From assembly GCA_035701265.1 (NCBI GenBank), contig DASSNU010000016.1, forward strand, positions 91,692-155,691: a stretch of DNA of 64,000 nt, written 5' to 3'. Position numbers and translations under genes: made by a program. Shown in pieces: positions 8,309 to 17,139 of this stretch. This stretch comes from DASSNU01 sp035701265 (lineage in GTDB: Bacteria > Gemmatimonadota > Gemmatimonadetes > Gemmatimonadales > Gemmatimonadaceae). Under the pieces are notes generated by a model. The model saw only the letters and a list, made by a program, of their open reading frames with translations, had not been told where the DNA came from and made no database searches. Position 1 is the stretch's first letter. Each line of letters begins with the position of its first letter.

Positions 8309-11300
8309 GTGCGTGGACTCCCGACGCCGCTCGCCCTCCTCGCCTGTCTCTCCCTGCTCCTCGCGCCCGCCGTGCGCGCCCAGTCCACCGATGCGCCTGC
8401 GGATGCATCCGCGGCGCTGCGCTGGCGCTCCATCGGCCCCACGCGCGCGGGGCGTGCACGCGCGCTCGCGGGCGTGCCCAGCCAGCGAAACGTCTTCTAC
8501 GCCGGCTACGACAACGGGGGCGTGTGGCGCACCACCGACTACGGCTCCACGTGGGAGCCGCTCTTCGACGCGCAGTCCACCGGCTCGATCGGCGCCATTG
8601 CGGTGGCGCCCACCAATCCCGACATCATCTACGTGGGAACGGGCGCCGGCATCATCCGTCCCGACCTGAGCGTGGGGGACGGGATGTACAAGTCCACCGA
8701 TGCCGGCGCGACGTGGACGCACCTGGGGCTCCGCGACACCCAGATGATCGCGCAGGTGGAGGTGGACCCCACGCACCCCGACCGACTCTTCGTGGCAGCG
8801 CTCGGACATCCGTACGGTCCCAACGAGGAACGCGGCGTGTTCCGCTCCACCGACGGCGGCGCGACGTTCGAGAAGGTGCTGTACAAGGATCCGTACACCG
8901 GCGGGAACGACGTCCGTCTCGATCCGCACGACCCGAACGTGGTGTACGCCGCGCTCTGGCAGCAGCAGGAGGGATTCCGCGAGAGCCTGGCCTTCGGCGG
9001 CGCGGGGGGCGGCATCTTCAAGTCCACGGATGGCGGCACCACGTGGACGCAGCTACGCGACGGACTGCCGGCGGTGATCGAGGCGAACCTGGCCATCGCG
9101 CCGAGCAATTCGCAGGTGGTCTACGCGATGGTGGCCGGCGTGTCGGGGGACGACGCCGAGGGGCGCACGCGCGGCGCGGTGGCGCTCTACCGGTCGAACG
9201 ATGCCGGCACGCACTGGACGCTGGTGGATGGCCCGGGAGTGACCGGACACGCGATGGACGACCGACCGCTCGGACGCATCGGCGGCGGAGATCTTCCCAC
9301 GATCACCGTGGACCCGTCCGATGAGAACGTCATCTACAGCGCGTCGGTGGTGATGTGGCGCAGCGAAGATGGCGGCGTGACGTGGAGCGCGGTGCGCGGT
9401 GCGCCGGGCGGTGATGACTACCAGAAGATCTGGATCAATCCGGAAGACCCGAACATCGTCTTCACGGTCACCGACCAGGGGGCGGTGATCTCCGCCAACC
9501 GCGGCGCGTCGTGGAGCAACTGGTACACGCAGCCCACCGCGGCCATGTACCACGTCACCACCGACAACGCCTTCCCCTACCGCGTGTGCGGCGGGCAGCA
9601 GGACTCGGGCTCGGCGTGCGTGGACAGCCGGTCCATGGACGGCGAGATCACCTTCCACGACTGGCATCCGGTGAACATCCAGGAGTACGGGATGGCCGCG
9701 CCCGATCCGCGCGATCCGAACATCGTCTACGGGAGCGCGCGCACCACCGTGTCGCGCTACGACCGCCGCACCGCGCAGAGCAGCGCGGTGGGGCCGAGCG
9801 CCGAGGCACGGGGGAGCGCGTACGGGCGCAACGTACGCACCATGCCGCTCGTCTGGTCGCCGGCCAACCCGGACGTGCTGTTCTACACATCGAACGCGGT
9901 GTGGAAGAGCACCGACCGGGCGCACAGTTGGACGCGCGTGAGCCCCGATCTGGCGCGCGCGTCGTGGGCGGTGCCGGCCACCGCGCAGCACTACGCCGGC
10001 GACGTGACGCCCTCGCCGCAGGGCGCGATCACCGCGCTCGCCCCGTCCCCGCGCGACGTCAACGTCCTCTGGGCGGGTACCGACGACGGCAACATCCAGG
10101 TCACCACCGACGGCGGTGCACACTGGACGAATGTGACGCCGAAAGCGATCGCGCCCTGGACGCGCATCTTCAACATGGATGCGGGGCACTTCGACACGCG
10201 CACCGCGTACGCCGCGGCGAACACGCTCCGCATTGATGACCTCCGTCCGCACTTCTGGCGCACGCACGATGGAGGGAAGACGTGGACGGAGATCGACGCC
10301 GGAATCGCGCCCGGTGCGGTGGCGAATTCCATCCGCGAAGATCCGCGCGTTCCCGGTCTGCTGTACGCGGCCACCGACGCGCAGGTGTGGGTGTCGTACG
10401 ACGACGGCGACCACTGGCACTCACTCCGGCTCAACATGCCCGCCGTATCGGTGCGCGACATCCAGGTGAAGGATGACTCCACGTGTCTCTGCGCGGACCT
10501 GATCGCCGGCACGCACGGGCGCGGCTTCTGGGTGCTGGACGACATCACGCCGCTCCGCCAGCAGGCGGCCGTTGCCGCTGCGCGCGACGCGTATCTCTTC
10601 CGTCCCGCCACCGCGGTACGCGTCCGCTTCGGCACCAACGAGCCCACCCCCTGGCCGCCGGAGCTCCCCGCGGGGGAGAATCCACCCGCGGGCGGGATCA
10701 TTGATTACTACCTCGCACGCGACGCCTCGGGCCCGGTGACGCTCGAGATCCTCGACGCGCAGGGCACGGTGGTGCGCTCGTACTCCAGCGAGGACTCGGT
10801 TCTTACGCCGCACCCGGCGCTCAACCACGAGCAGTACGAGCAAGAGTGCGAGAAGACGCCTGGCGCGTCGTTCTGCCGCATCCCGCTCTACTGGCCCGCG
10901 CCCCCCACGCGCATCGGCACGCGCCGCGGCATGCATCGCGTGAGCTGGGATCTGCACTACGATCCGGTGGACATGCACGAAGCGGTGCAGGGGACCGACG
11001 TCCCCGCCACCGGCGCGGTACCGCATCACAGCTACCCGAGCGTGGAAGCGCCGTGGGCAGCGCCGGGGCGGTACACGGTGCGCCTCACCGTGAACGGCAA
11101 GCGCTACGAGCAGCCGCTCACGCTGCGCCTCGATCCGCGTGTCCGCACGCCGCAGCCGGCGCTCGCGCAACTGGCCGCGCTCTCGCGTGAGATGTGGGAC
11201 GGTGCGACGGCGGCGCATCGCGCATACGAACAGGCGCGCGCGCTCGCCGCCGTGCTGGACACGGCCACGGGTGCGGAGGTGGCGCCCTTCAAGGCGCAGC

Positions 11301-11608
11301 TCGATTCGCTGGCGCCCGCACCGGAGTCGTCCGGTCGCGCGCCCTTCCGGCGGCGTGGTGCGAGCGCGCCCGCGCGGTCGCTCAACGCGGCGAGCGAGGC
11401 GATGATGAACGCGTCGCTCCCCATGCAGGCGGCGGACGTCGCGCCCACGGCGTCACAGGTGGCGGAGTGCAACCGCGCGCGCGCGGCCGCGGCGAGCGTG
11501 ATGGCGCGCTGGCACACGCTCTCCACGAGCGGACTGGCCGCGATGAATGCGAAGCGCCGTGCCGCCGGCCGGAGCGCGATCGTGCTTCCGGCGGGCGGCG
11601 CGGGATGA
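8309..11608 (+). CDS. Secreted BNR/VPS10-like beta-propeller protein
   Basis: About 1,099 residues from GTG 8309, preferred because GGAG lies 8 bases upstream and translation then opens with a signal peptide (RGLPTPLALLACLSLLLAPA, cleavage near VRAQS). ATG 8264, directly after the previous stop, is an alternative. The body is a series of sialidase/sortilin-type Asp-box repeats: GGVWRTTDYGSTWEP, GMYKSTDAGATWTH, GVFRSTDGGATFEK, GIFKSTDGGTTWTQ, and more up to DGGKTWTEI near residue 665. These make one or two propellers. A C-terminal module of about 350 residues follows (Ig-like, then helical). Such proteins are often annotated as glycosyl hydrolases, but no catalytic site can be identified. Probably periplasmic or surface-exposed. 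Confidence 0.82.
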   Translation: MRGLPTPLALLACLSLLLAPAVRAQSTDAPADASAALRWRSIGPTRAGRARALAGVPSQRNVFYAGYDNGGVWRTTDYGSTWEPLFDAQSTGSIGAIAVAPTNPDIIYVGTGAGIIRPDLSVGDGMYKSTDAGATWTHLGLRDTQMIAQVEVDPTHPDRLFVAALGHPYGPNEERGVFRSTDGGATFEKVLYKDPYTGGNDVRLDPHDPNVVYAALWQQQEGFRESLAFGGAGGGIFKSTDGGTTWTQLRDGLPAVIEANLAIAPSNSQVVYAMVAGVSGDDAEGRTRGAVALYRSNDAGTHWTLVDGPGVTGHAMDDRPLGRIGGGDLPTITVDPSDENVIYSASVVMWRSEDGGVTWSAVRGAPGGDDYQKIWINPEDPNIVFTVTDQGAVISANRGASWSNWYTQPTAAMYHVTTDNAFPYRVCGGQQDSGSACVDSRSMDGEITFHDWHPVNIQEYGMAAPDPRDPNIVYGSARTTVSRYDRRTAQSSAVGPSAEARGSAYGRNVRTMPLVWSPANPDVLFYTSNAVWKSTDRAHSWTRVSPDLARASWAVPATAQHYAGDVTPSPQGAITALAPSPRDVNVLWAGTDDGNIQVTTDGGAHWTNVTPKAIAPWTRIFNMDAGHFDTRTAYAAANTLRIDDLRPHFWRTHDGGKTWTEIDAGIAPGAVANSIREDPRVPGLLYAATDAQVWVSYDDGDHWHSLRLNMPAVSVRDIQVKDDSTCLCADLIAGTHGRGFWVLDDITPLRQQAAVAAARDAYLFRPATAVRVRFGTNEPTPWPPELPAGENPPAGGIIDYYLARDASGPVTLEILDAQGTVVRSYSSEDSVLTPHPALNHEQYEQECEKTPGASFCRIPLYWPAPPTRIGTRRGMHRVSWDLHYDPVDMHEAVQGTDVPATGAVPHHSYPSVEAPWAAPGRYTVRLTVNGKRYEQPLTLRLDPRVRTPQPALAQLAALSREMWDGATAAHRAYEQARALAAVLDTATGAEVAPFKAQLDSLAPAPESSGRAPFRRRGASAPARSLNAASEAMMNASLPMQAADVAPTASQVAECNRARAAAASVMARWHTLSTSGLAAMNAKRRAAGRSAIVLPAGGAG

Positions 11609-11632
11609 CCGCCGGCACGAGCTCCGGGCGCG

Positions 11633-14356
11633 CTACTCCGTCCTGAGGGCTGCGCTCGGGTCCACCCGCGCCGCGCGGCGCGCCGGAATCCAGCTCGCCA
11701 GCGCGGCCACAGCGAGGAGCACCACGATCACACCGGCGTACACGAGCGGATCGCGCGGCGGTTCCTCAAAGAGCAACGGCGCGATCCACCGTGCCGCCAC
11801 GAGCGCGATGCCGGCGCCGAGCACGAGCCCGATCACCGCCACGCGCATCCCCTCGCCGAGCACCAATCGCACGACATCCGTTGCACGCGCGCCAAGGGCG
11901 GTGCGCACTCCCATCTCGTGCGTCCGCTGCGTGACGGCGTACGCAATCACGCTGTACAGCCCCACGCCGGCAAGCAGCAGCGCCAACCCGCCGAAGACGG
12001 CGAACAGTACGGCGCCCAACTGCCAGGAGCGCCGCTCGCCGTCGATGAGAGAGGAGAGGGTGGTCGACTTCGCGTAGGCCGCGCCGGGCATCTCGCGCTG
12101 CAACGCGCGCCGCACGCTCTCGGCCGCGCGCTCCGCCGGCCCGCGCGTGCGAACGAAGATCCCGCCGGCACCGAGAGCGAACTGCCGAATGGCGAGATAG
12201 TAGTGCAGCCCCGGATCGTCTCCCAGACTGCTGCGCTTGATGTTCTCCGCCACCCCCACCACGTAGGCGCACGGCACCGTGTCCGCGTTCACGCGCACGC
12301 ACTTGCCTAGCGGACTCTCGTGAGGCCACAGCGTGCGTGCCATGGCCTCGCTCACCACCATCGCGCGCGGCGCTCCGGCGCGATCCTCCGGACCAATGCC
12401 CCGGCCGGCCAGGATGCGCGTTCCCATCGTCGTGAAGTACTCGGGTGAGACGGCCTGCAGCGTGAAGGTACCCAACCGTGCCACGGAGTCGATGCCCTGG
12501 ACGAACAGGTCGACGTCCCACGAGAAGAAGAACGGCACCGTGACCCCGCGTGCGGCGCTGGCCACTTCCGGGAGCGACTGCGCGCGCTCGAGCATCCGCT
12601 CGCGCAGTTGCTCGGCGCCCGTGCTGTCGAGCTGCACGCCGCGCATCTCCGGGCTCACCCAGAGCAGATGGTCCGCTTCGTAGCCCAGGTGCACGGTTGT
12701 CACCCGTTGCAGGCTGCGCACGAAGAGTCCGGCACCCACCAGGAGAACGACCGACAGCGACGCCTGCGCCACGGTGAGCCCGGTGCGGAGCACCGAGCGG
12801 CGCAACGTCCCTTCGCGCTGCCCGGCCTTGAGCGCGTCGGCCACGTCGGCACGAACGGCGTGCAGCGCGGGAGCGAGCCCGCAGAGCAGCCCCGCGCCGA
12901 GCGCCACGACCGCGGAGAAGAGCAGGACGCGCACGTCGGTGATCGTGCTCGTCCACTCCACCTGCGGGAGCAGCACCGCGCGCAGCACCGCGCCGCCCCA
13001 CTGCGCGATGAGCGCACCCGCCACGCCTCCCAGGAGCGCGAGCAGGACACTCTCGGCAAGGAGCTGGCGCAGGAGCCGCGCGCGCCCCACGCCCAGCGCG
13101 ACGCGAACGGCGATCTCGCGCCGCCGCCGCAGCGCGCGCGCGAGCAGCAGGTTGGCCACGTTCGCGCAGGCGATCAGCAACACCACTCCGGCCACGCCGA
13201 GCAGCCAGACAGCCACCTTGGGCCCGCTTCCCGGCTCGGGGCCGCGCGCGTCCTGCACCGCGCTCACGATCCCGCGCGGCAGCGCCCGCTCGATCGGAAC
13301 GATCGCCGGCTGCTCGTCCGCCTGCGCGAGATAGCTGCGCCGGAGGGTGGTGGTGAGATCCGCCTCGGCGGCGCGCGCCGAGACGCCCGGCTTGCGGCGC
13401 GCGTAGATCCGCAGGAAGGAGATGTGGTAGGTATCGTACCACGGGCGGCTCTCTTGGACCATCGGAGCGATCGCGTCACTCGCGACAGCGGTGATCGGCA
13501 CGAACGCCACAGGTGTCTCGAGCGACATTCCCGCGAACCCGTGCGGCGCGACGCCGATGATCGTGTAGGCGCTGGCGCCGATCCACATGGCGGAGCCCAG
13601 GACGTCGCGCCGCGCGCCATAGCGCGATCGCCAGTAGGCCTCGGAGAGCACGGCCACCTTCGTGCCGGACGGCGGGCGATCCTCGGCATCCGTGAAGAAG
13701 CGTCCGAGCACGGGGCGCACGTCGAACATGCTCCAGAGGGCCGCGTTGGAGCTCCCCACGGTCAGCTCCCGCGTGTCCGCGCCACGGCCCACGACGGTCT
13801 TGCTGTCCCAGTACGTGAGCACCCGGTCGAACGCGGTGGACCACTGCGCGATGTCCCGGAAGCGCCGGTATTGCAGCGATCCGTTGTAGAGGGGCTTCCC
13901 ATCGATGGTGCGCGCCATGTACAGCCGGTGCACGCGGCCGGGGGCCTGCAAGAACGCGGGTGGACGGAGGAGGAGGCGGTCCACGATGCCGAACATCGTC
14001 GCGTTCGCGCCGATGCCGACGCCGAGCGTGATGACGACGGCAGCGGCGAACCAGGGGGAGCGGCGCATGCCGCGGAGCCCATACCGCAGGTCCTGCGCGA
14101 GGGCGCTCCACCATTCGCGACGGCGGTCGTGCTCCACGCGGTCGCGGTCGATGCGGCTCAGCCGCGCGCGCGTGCCGGGCACGTCGCCGAAGCGGCGCTC
14201 GGCCTCGCGGCGCGCCTCGTCGGGGGGAAGGCCGTGCGCCATGAGCTCCTCCAGGGACATCTCGAAGTGGAAGCGCAGCTCGTCATCCACCGCGCGGTCG
14301 ATCCCCGCGCGCGAGCGATCGAGGCGAAAGAGCCGGCGGAACGGTCCGTCGGACAT
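11633..14356 (-). CDS. ADOP-type ABC transporter permease
   Basis: Full-length 907-residue ADOP. It has the cytoplasmic N-terminal leader typical of the family (about 1-85, DDELRFHFEMSLEELMAHG and DEARREAERRFGD), then an entry helix (RRSPWFAAAVVITLGVGIGA), a MacB periplasmic domain, FtsX unit 1 near 385-510, a second MacB domain and FtsX unit 2 near 775-900, ending ARRAARVDPSAALRTE. It sits 22 bases downstream of a PadR gene on the same strand with GGAGGG just before the ATG, so the two form an operon presumably repressed by that PadR. Transported substrate unknown. Confidence 0.88.
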   Translation of the reverse strand: MSDGPFRRLFRLDRSRAGIDRAVDDELRFHFEMSLEELMAHGLPPDEARREAERRFGDVPGTRARLSRIDRDRVEHDRRREWWSALAQDLRYGLRGMRRSPWFAAAVVITLGVGIGANATMFGIVDRLLLRPPAFLQAPGRVHRLYMARTIDGKPLYNGSLQYRRFRDIAQWSTAFDRVLTYWDSKTVVGRGADTRELTVGSSNAALWSMFDVRPVLGRFFTDAEDRPPSGTKVAVLSEAYWRSRYGARRDVLGSAMWIGASAYTIIGVAPHGFAGMSLETPVAFVPITAVASDAIAPMVQESRPWYDTYHISFLRIYARRKPGVSARAAEADLTTTLRRSYLAQADEQPAIVPIERALPRGIVSAVQDARGPEPGSGPKVAVWLLGVAGVVLLIACANVANLLLARALRRRREIAVRVALGVGRARLLRQLLAESVLLALLGGVAGALIAQWGGAVLRAVLLPQVEWTSTITDVRVLLFSAVVALGAGLLCGLAPALHAVRADVADALKAGQREGTLRRSVLRTGLTVAQASLSVVLLVGAGLFVRSLQRVTTVHLGYEADHLLWVSPEMRGVQLDSTGAEQLRERMLERAQSLPEVASAARGVTVPFFFSWDVDLFVQGIDSVARLGTFTLQAVSPEYFTTMGTRILAGRGIGPEDRAGAPRAMVVSEAMARTLWPHESPLGKCVRVNADTVPCAYVVGVAENIKRSSLGDDPGLHYYLAIRQFALGAGGIFVRTRGPAERAAESVRRALQREMPGAAYAKSTTLSSLIDGERRSWQLGAVLFAVFGGLALLLAGVGLYSVIAYAVTQRTHEMGVRTALGARATDVVRLVLGEGMRVAVIGLVLGAGIALVAARWIAPLLFEEPPRDPLVYAGVIVVLLAVAALASWIPARRAARVDPSAALRTE

Positions 14357-14378
14357 GCGCCCTCCCGGCAGAGTGACG

Positions 14379-14711
14379 TCAGACGGTTTGCAGCACGCGG
14401 GAGACCGCGCGCGCGTAGCGCGTCCACACCTCGGTGCGGGCGCGGAGCTGGCGCCGGCCGTGCGCCGTGAGGCGATAGTACTTGGCCTTCCGATTGTTCT
14501 CGGACATCCCCCACTCCGCCTCGATGAGGCCGCGCTTCTCCATGCGGTGGAGCGCGGTGTAGAGCGCGCCCTCTTCGATGCGGAGGTCGTCCTCGGTGGT
14601 CTCGCGGATCCAGCGTGCCACGGCGTAGCCGTGGCACGGACCCCAGACGAGGGTCTTGAGGATGAGCAGGTCGAGCGTGCCCTGCAGCAGGTCGAGCTCC
14701 GTGCCGGCCAT
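14379..14711 (-). CDS. PadR-family transcriptional regulator
   Basis: 110-residue winged-helix repressor of the short PadR type found with ADOPs: LLQGTLDLLILKTLVWGPCH, recognition helix region GYAVARWIRET, wing IEEGALYTALHRMEKRGLIEAEW. The start ATG 14711 (MAGTELDLL) is set by homology; the longer in-frame start would include the promoter. It is followed after 22 bases by its ADOP permease. The promoter upstream overlaps a GTATAC palindrome, a plausible autoregulatory operator. Confidence 0.88.
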   Translation of the reverse strand: MAGTELDLLQGTLDLLILKTLVWGPCHGYAVARWIRETTEDDLRIEEGALYTALHRMEKRGLIEAEWGMSENNRKAKYYRLTAHGRRQLRARTEVWTRYARAVSRVLQTV

Positions 14712-14735
14712 GCGTCTACCCTGAAATGTTGAGGG

Positions 14736-14768
14736 GTATACGGTAGGCAGCGTGGAGCGCGGTGTCAA
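14736..14768 (-). promoter_or_regulatory. Promoter with GTATAC operator core for padR-ADOP
   Basis: On the minus strand TTGACA (14763-14768) is followed after 17 bases by TACCGT (14740-14745), a good -35 with a weak -10. The palindrome GTATAC (14736-14741) overlaps the -10. The same hexamer overlaps the -10 of the second PadR gene (20719-20724), supporting a shared operator type. Confidence 0.5.
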
Positions 14769-14799
14769 GCGGTGGGGAGGACGCGGCGTGGCCGTCGCG

Positions 14800-15264
14800 C
14801 TATGTCATCGTGCGCGCGCTGTCGCGTTGGGCCGGAAGGCGCCGCAGCGCGGCATCCACGCTGTACGGACCGGCGCCGGCGACGACGAGCAAGAGGAACG
14901 CCGCGCCATAGAGGAGAGGAAGCTCGCCGCCGTTCTGGATCGGCCACCCCCCTCTGGGGAAGTGTACCTGGAAGAACGCCACGAGCATCTCGATCATTGC
15001 CAGAAGTGCCACCGGGCGAGTGAGGAGCCCGACCACGATGAGCAGTCCGCCTCCGAACTCGATCAGCCCGGCAGTTCCGAATTTCAACGACAAGTTGGGG
15101 TGTCCGGCGCCAAGAGCACCGAAGAGCTTCTGCATCCCGTGCTGCATGAACAGCAGGCCCACCGCGACGCGGGCGATCGTGTGAACGATTGGGGCAAGGG
15201 ACGAGAGCGCGGCCCAACGCGGTGGGGCGGTGCGGCTCACATCGGTGTCAGCGGGAAGCGCCAT
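14800..15264 (-). CDS. DoxX-family membrane protein
   Basis: 154 residues with four predicted membrane helices. The DoxX signature is present: RVAVGLLFMQHGMQKLFG near residue 35, LIEFGGGLLIVVGLLTRP, then PIQNGGELPLLYGAAFLLL. The start ATG 15264 is fixed by a strong ribosome site (GGAGGA). Members of this family are linked to redox or sulfur metabolism, but the function here is unknown. Its neighbours (SixA, PadR) do not refine the prediction. Confidence 0.82.
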   Translation of the reverse strand: MALPADTDVSRTAPPRWAALSSLAPIVHTIARVAVGLLFMQHGMQKLFGALGAGHPNLSLKFGTAGLIEFGGGLLIVVGLLTRPVALLAMIEMLVAFFQVHFPRGGWPIQNGGELPLLYGAAFLLLVVAGAGPYSVDAALRRLPAQRDSARTMT

Positions 15265-15357
15265 CTCTCCTCCAGAGTAAGGGCGGTACATGCGCGCCGG
15301 GCCCTGGCGGCCGCGGCGACGTGGTGCAAACTCGGCTCACGCGCGGCGCACCGCAAC

Positions 15358-15864
15358 TCACTTCGCCATCGCACGGAGCTCTTTCGGCGTGAGCAGCCAG
15401 CGCAGCTCTCCCTCGCCGCGTCGCGGTGTGCCTTCGAACGAGAGCAGACAGGCGCTCCCTTTCTTGAGCTCGATCTCCGCGTCGTCACCCCCCGCGAGCA
15501 GCCACGACACGAGCGCGCTCAGGTGCGGCTCGTGTCCCACGATCGCCACCACGTCGTCGCTGTCCAGCGAGTACGCCCACCCCACGAAATCGTCGAACGC
15601 CGCATCGGGACGCAGCACGTCGGTGGTGATCGTCTCCCCCATGCCGTATTCGCGCGCGACGATCGCCGCCGTCTGTTGGGCGCGGGTGAGCGGGCTCGAT
15701 GCCAGGACGTCGAGGTCAGATTGGACGCGCCGCAAGCCGCGCATTCCACGCTCCATCTGCTCGATGCCCTCGGCGGTGAGCGGGCGGAGATCGTCCGGCT
15801 TGCCCGTGCGTGCGAACGCGTCGCGCTCCTCCGCGATGGCGTGCCGAATGACGACCAGATCCAT
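15358..15864 (-). CDS. sixA: SixA-like phosphohistidine phosphatase
   Basis: 168-residue member of the histidine-phosphatase (phosphoglycerate mutase-like) superfamily, of SixA length. The RHG-type motif LVVIRHAIAEE stands at the extreme N-terminus, with the conserved Arg in SSPLTRAQQTA and the second catalytic His in VGHEPHLS. SixA removes phosphate from phosphohistidine on Hpt or PTS proteins in the cytoplasm. The phosphorelay at 2.2-6.6 kb could be a target, but nothing ties them directly. Confidence 0.85.
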   Translation of the reverse strand: MDLVVIRHAIAEERDAFARTGKPDDLRPLTAEGIEQMERGMRGLRRVQSDLDVLASSPLTRAQQTAAIVAREYGMGETITTDVLRPDAAFDDFVGWAYSLDSDDVVAIVGHEPHLSALVSWLLAGGDDAEIELKKGSACLLSFEGTPRRGEGELRWLLTPKELRAMAK

Positions 15865-15930
15865 CGTGTCTTCCTCATTTCACGGTTGTGTGTGCCGGCG
15901 CCCGGCGCGGGAGACGCACGCTGCGTGCCC

Positions 15931-16485
15931 TTATCCTGGCCGGTGCCGTCTTGCGACGTCGTCCAACCACCCCAGCTCCACCTCGCTCTGCCGGATGGCG
16001 AGGCGTACCACCATCGCGGCATCCGACGTGGGCGACGTTTCCTGGATGATCTCCCCCAACGCCCGGCGGTAGAAGGCGAGCTGTTCCGTGATGAACGCGC
16101 GTCGGCGGTGGAGTTGTTTCGCGAAGTCGGCGGGGCGCGCCTGCCAGGAGAGCACCATCCACGTGAGGAAAGGAGAGGGCACGTGCTGTGTGGCCCACTC
16201 CGGACGCGCGAGCGCGTTGGCGAGCGCGCGGCGCCCCGCGCGGGTGGGGCGATAGATCTGCCGATCCGGACCGAGCGAGCCATCGCGGCCGGCCGCCTCC
16301 TGGGTGAGCCCGGAGGCGGCGAGCTTGCGCAACGAGTAGTAGACCTGCGCGCGGGAGATGGACGCCCAGTGCTCCACTTCGCGCCGCTCGAGCTCCGCCC
16401 ACAGCTCATAGCCGTGCATCGCTCGCTCGGCGAGCAGGCTGAGCACGACCAGATCGGCAAGGGTGGTGGACGCGGCGCGGGGCAT
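15931..16485 (-). CDS. PadR-family regulator with C-terminal effector helix domain
   Basis: 184 residues: a PadR winged helix (VVLSLLAERAMHGYELWAEL, SRAQVYYSLRKLAASGL) and a longer C-terminal helical domain of the Vir/AcrR-associated PadR class (LARPEWATQHVPSPFLTWMV onward). It is larger than the two ADOP-linked PadRs here. It is transcribed away from a VOC protein gene across a perfect 21-base palindrome, so it probably represses both itself and its neighbour until a ligand, perhaps one handled by the VOC protein, is bound. Confidence 0.87.
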   Translation of the reverse strand: MPRAASTTLADLVVLSLLAERAMHGYELWAELERREVEHWASISRAQVYYSLRKLAASGLTQEAAGRDGSLGPDRQIYRPTRAGRRALANALARPEWATQHVPSPFLTWMVLSWQARPADFAKQLHRRRAFITEQLAFYRRALGEIIQETSPTSDAAMVVRLAIRQSEVELGWLDDVARRHRPG

Positions 16486-16529
16486 GGTGTGAGGCGGCGA
16501 TGGGGAGGACGACGGGCGATCCGCCGCCC

Positions 16530-16561
16530 TTGACGTCCCTACTAGTATAATTTATACTAGT
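16530..16561 (+). promoter_or_regulatory. Promoter embedded in a perfect palindromic operator
   Basis: ACTAGTATAA-T-TTATACTAGT (16541-16561) is a perfect inverted repeat with 10-base arms. On the plus strand TTGACG (16530-16535) is followed after exactly 17 bases by TATACT (16553-16558), which lies inside the right arm. The mirrored TATACT on the minus strand could serve the padR gene. A regulator bound here would block transcription in both directions. Confidence 0.8.
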
Positions 16562-16608
16562 TGCGCACCGCAAGCCCCGATTTCTGGCTCCGCACCCTGG
16601 AGGTTCGC

Positions 16609-17025
16609 ATGTCCGCCGCATCCGCCGCCATCGGCGTCCGCTCGCTGGCTCCCGTGCTCATCGTCGACGCGGTCGAGCCGTGTCTCGACTTCTGGACCGG
16701 CGCGCTGGGGTTCACCACGGAGAACCAGGTGCCGGGAGACGACGGGCGCCTGGTGTTCGCCAGTGTGAAGAAGGGGAGCGTGGAGATCATGTACCAGACG
16801 CGCGCGAGCGTCGTCGCCGACTCGCCCGCGCAGGCGAGCGAGCTCACCGGGCACAGCGTGGCGCTCTTCATCACGGTGGCGACGCGCGACGATCTGGACG
16901 CGATCGAGTCGGCGGTCGCCGGCGCGCCGGTGGTGAAGCCGCGCCACGAGACGTTCTACGGCTCGGAGGAGATCTACGTGCGTGAGCCGGGGGGGACGGT
17001 GGTGGGGTTCGCCGCGTTCACGTGA
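16609..17025 (+). CDS. VOC (glyoxalase/bleomycin-resistance fold) protein
   Basis: 138-residue single VOC module: beta-alpha-beta start (LAPVLIVDAVEPCLDFWTGA), LGFTTENQVPGDDGRLVFAS, VEIMYQTR, and closing REPGGTVVGFAAF. Family members are metal-dependent lyases, dioxygenases or drug-binding proteins, and the ligand here is unknown. The ATG at 16609 has GGAGG 5 bases upstream (16599-16603). It is expressed from the palindromic promoter shared with the divergent PadR gene, which suggests a ligand-inducible detoxification pair. Confidence 0.82.
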   Translation: MSAASAAIGVRSLAPVLIVDAVEPCLDFWTGALGFTTENQVPGDDGRLVFASVKKGSVEIMYQTRASVVADSPAQASELTGHSVALFITVATRDDLDAIESAVAGAPVVKPRHETFYGSEEIYVREPGGTVVGFAAFT

Positions 17026-17035
17026 GTTGAATGCA

Positions 17036-17069
17036 CGTCGGGCGGGCCCCATGCGAGACCCGCCCGACG
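17036..17069 (+). terminator. GC-rich hairpin after the VOC gene
   Basis: CGTCGGGCGGG pairs perfectly with CCCGCCCGACG around a 12-base loop, starting 11 bases after the stop. No T tract follows, so it is a terminator-like or RNA-stabilising hairpin rather than a textbook intrinsic terminator. Confidence 0.5.
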
Positions 17070-17104
17070 CGCCAATCCGGATGCTACGTCCCACTCGTGG
17101 AGAT

Positions 17105-17128
17105 GGAGCACTCCATCCGGAGTGCTCC
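17105..17128 (-). terminator. Hairpin after the subtilase gene
   Basis: GGAGCACTCC-ATCC-GGAGTGCTCC is a perfect 10-base stem with a 4-base loop, 12 bases past the stop of the minus-strand protease gene. It lacks a T tract, so termination is inferred from position only. Confidence 0.5.
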
Positions 17129-17139
17129 GCGGGTCGGCG

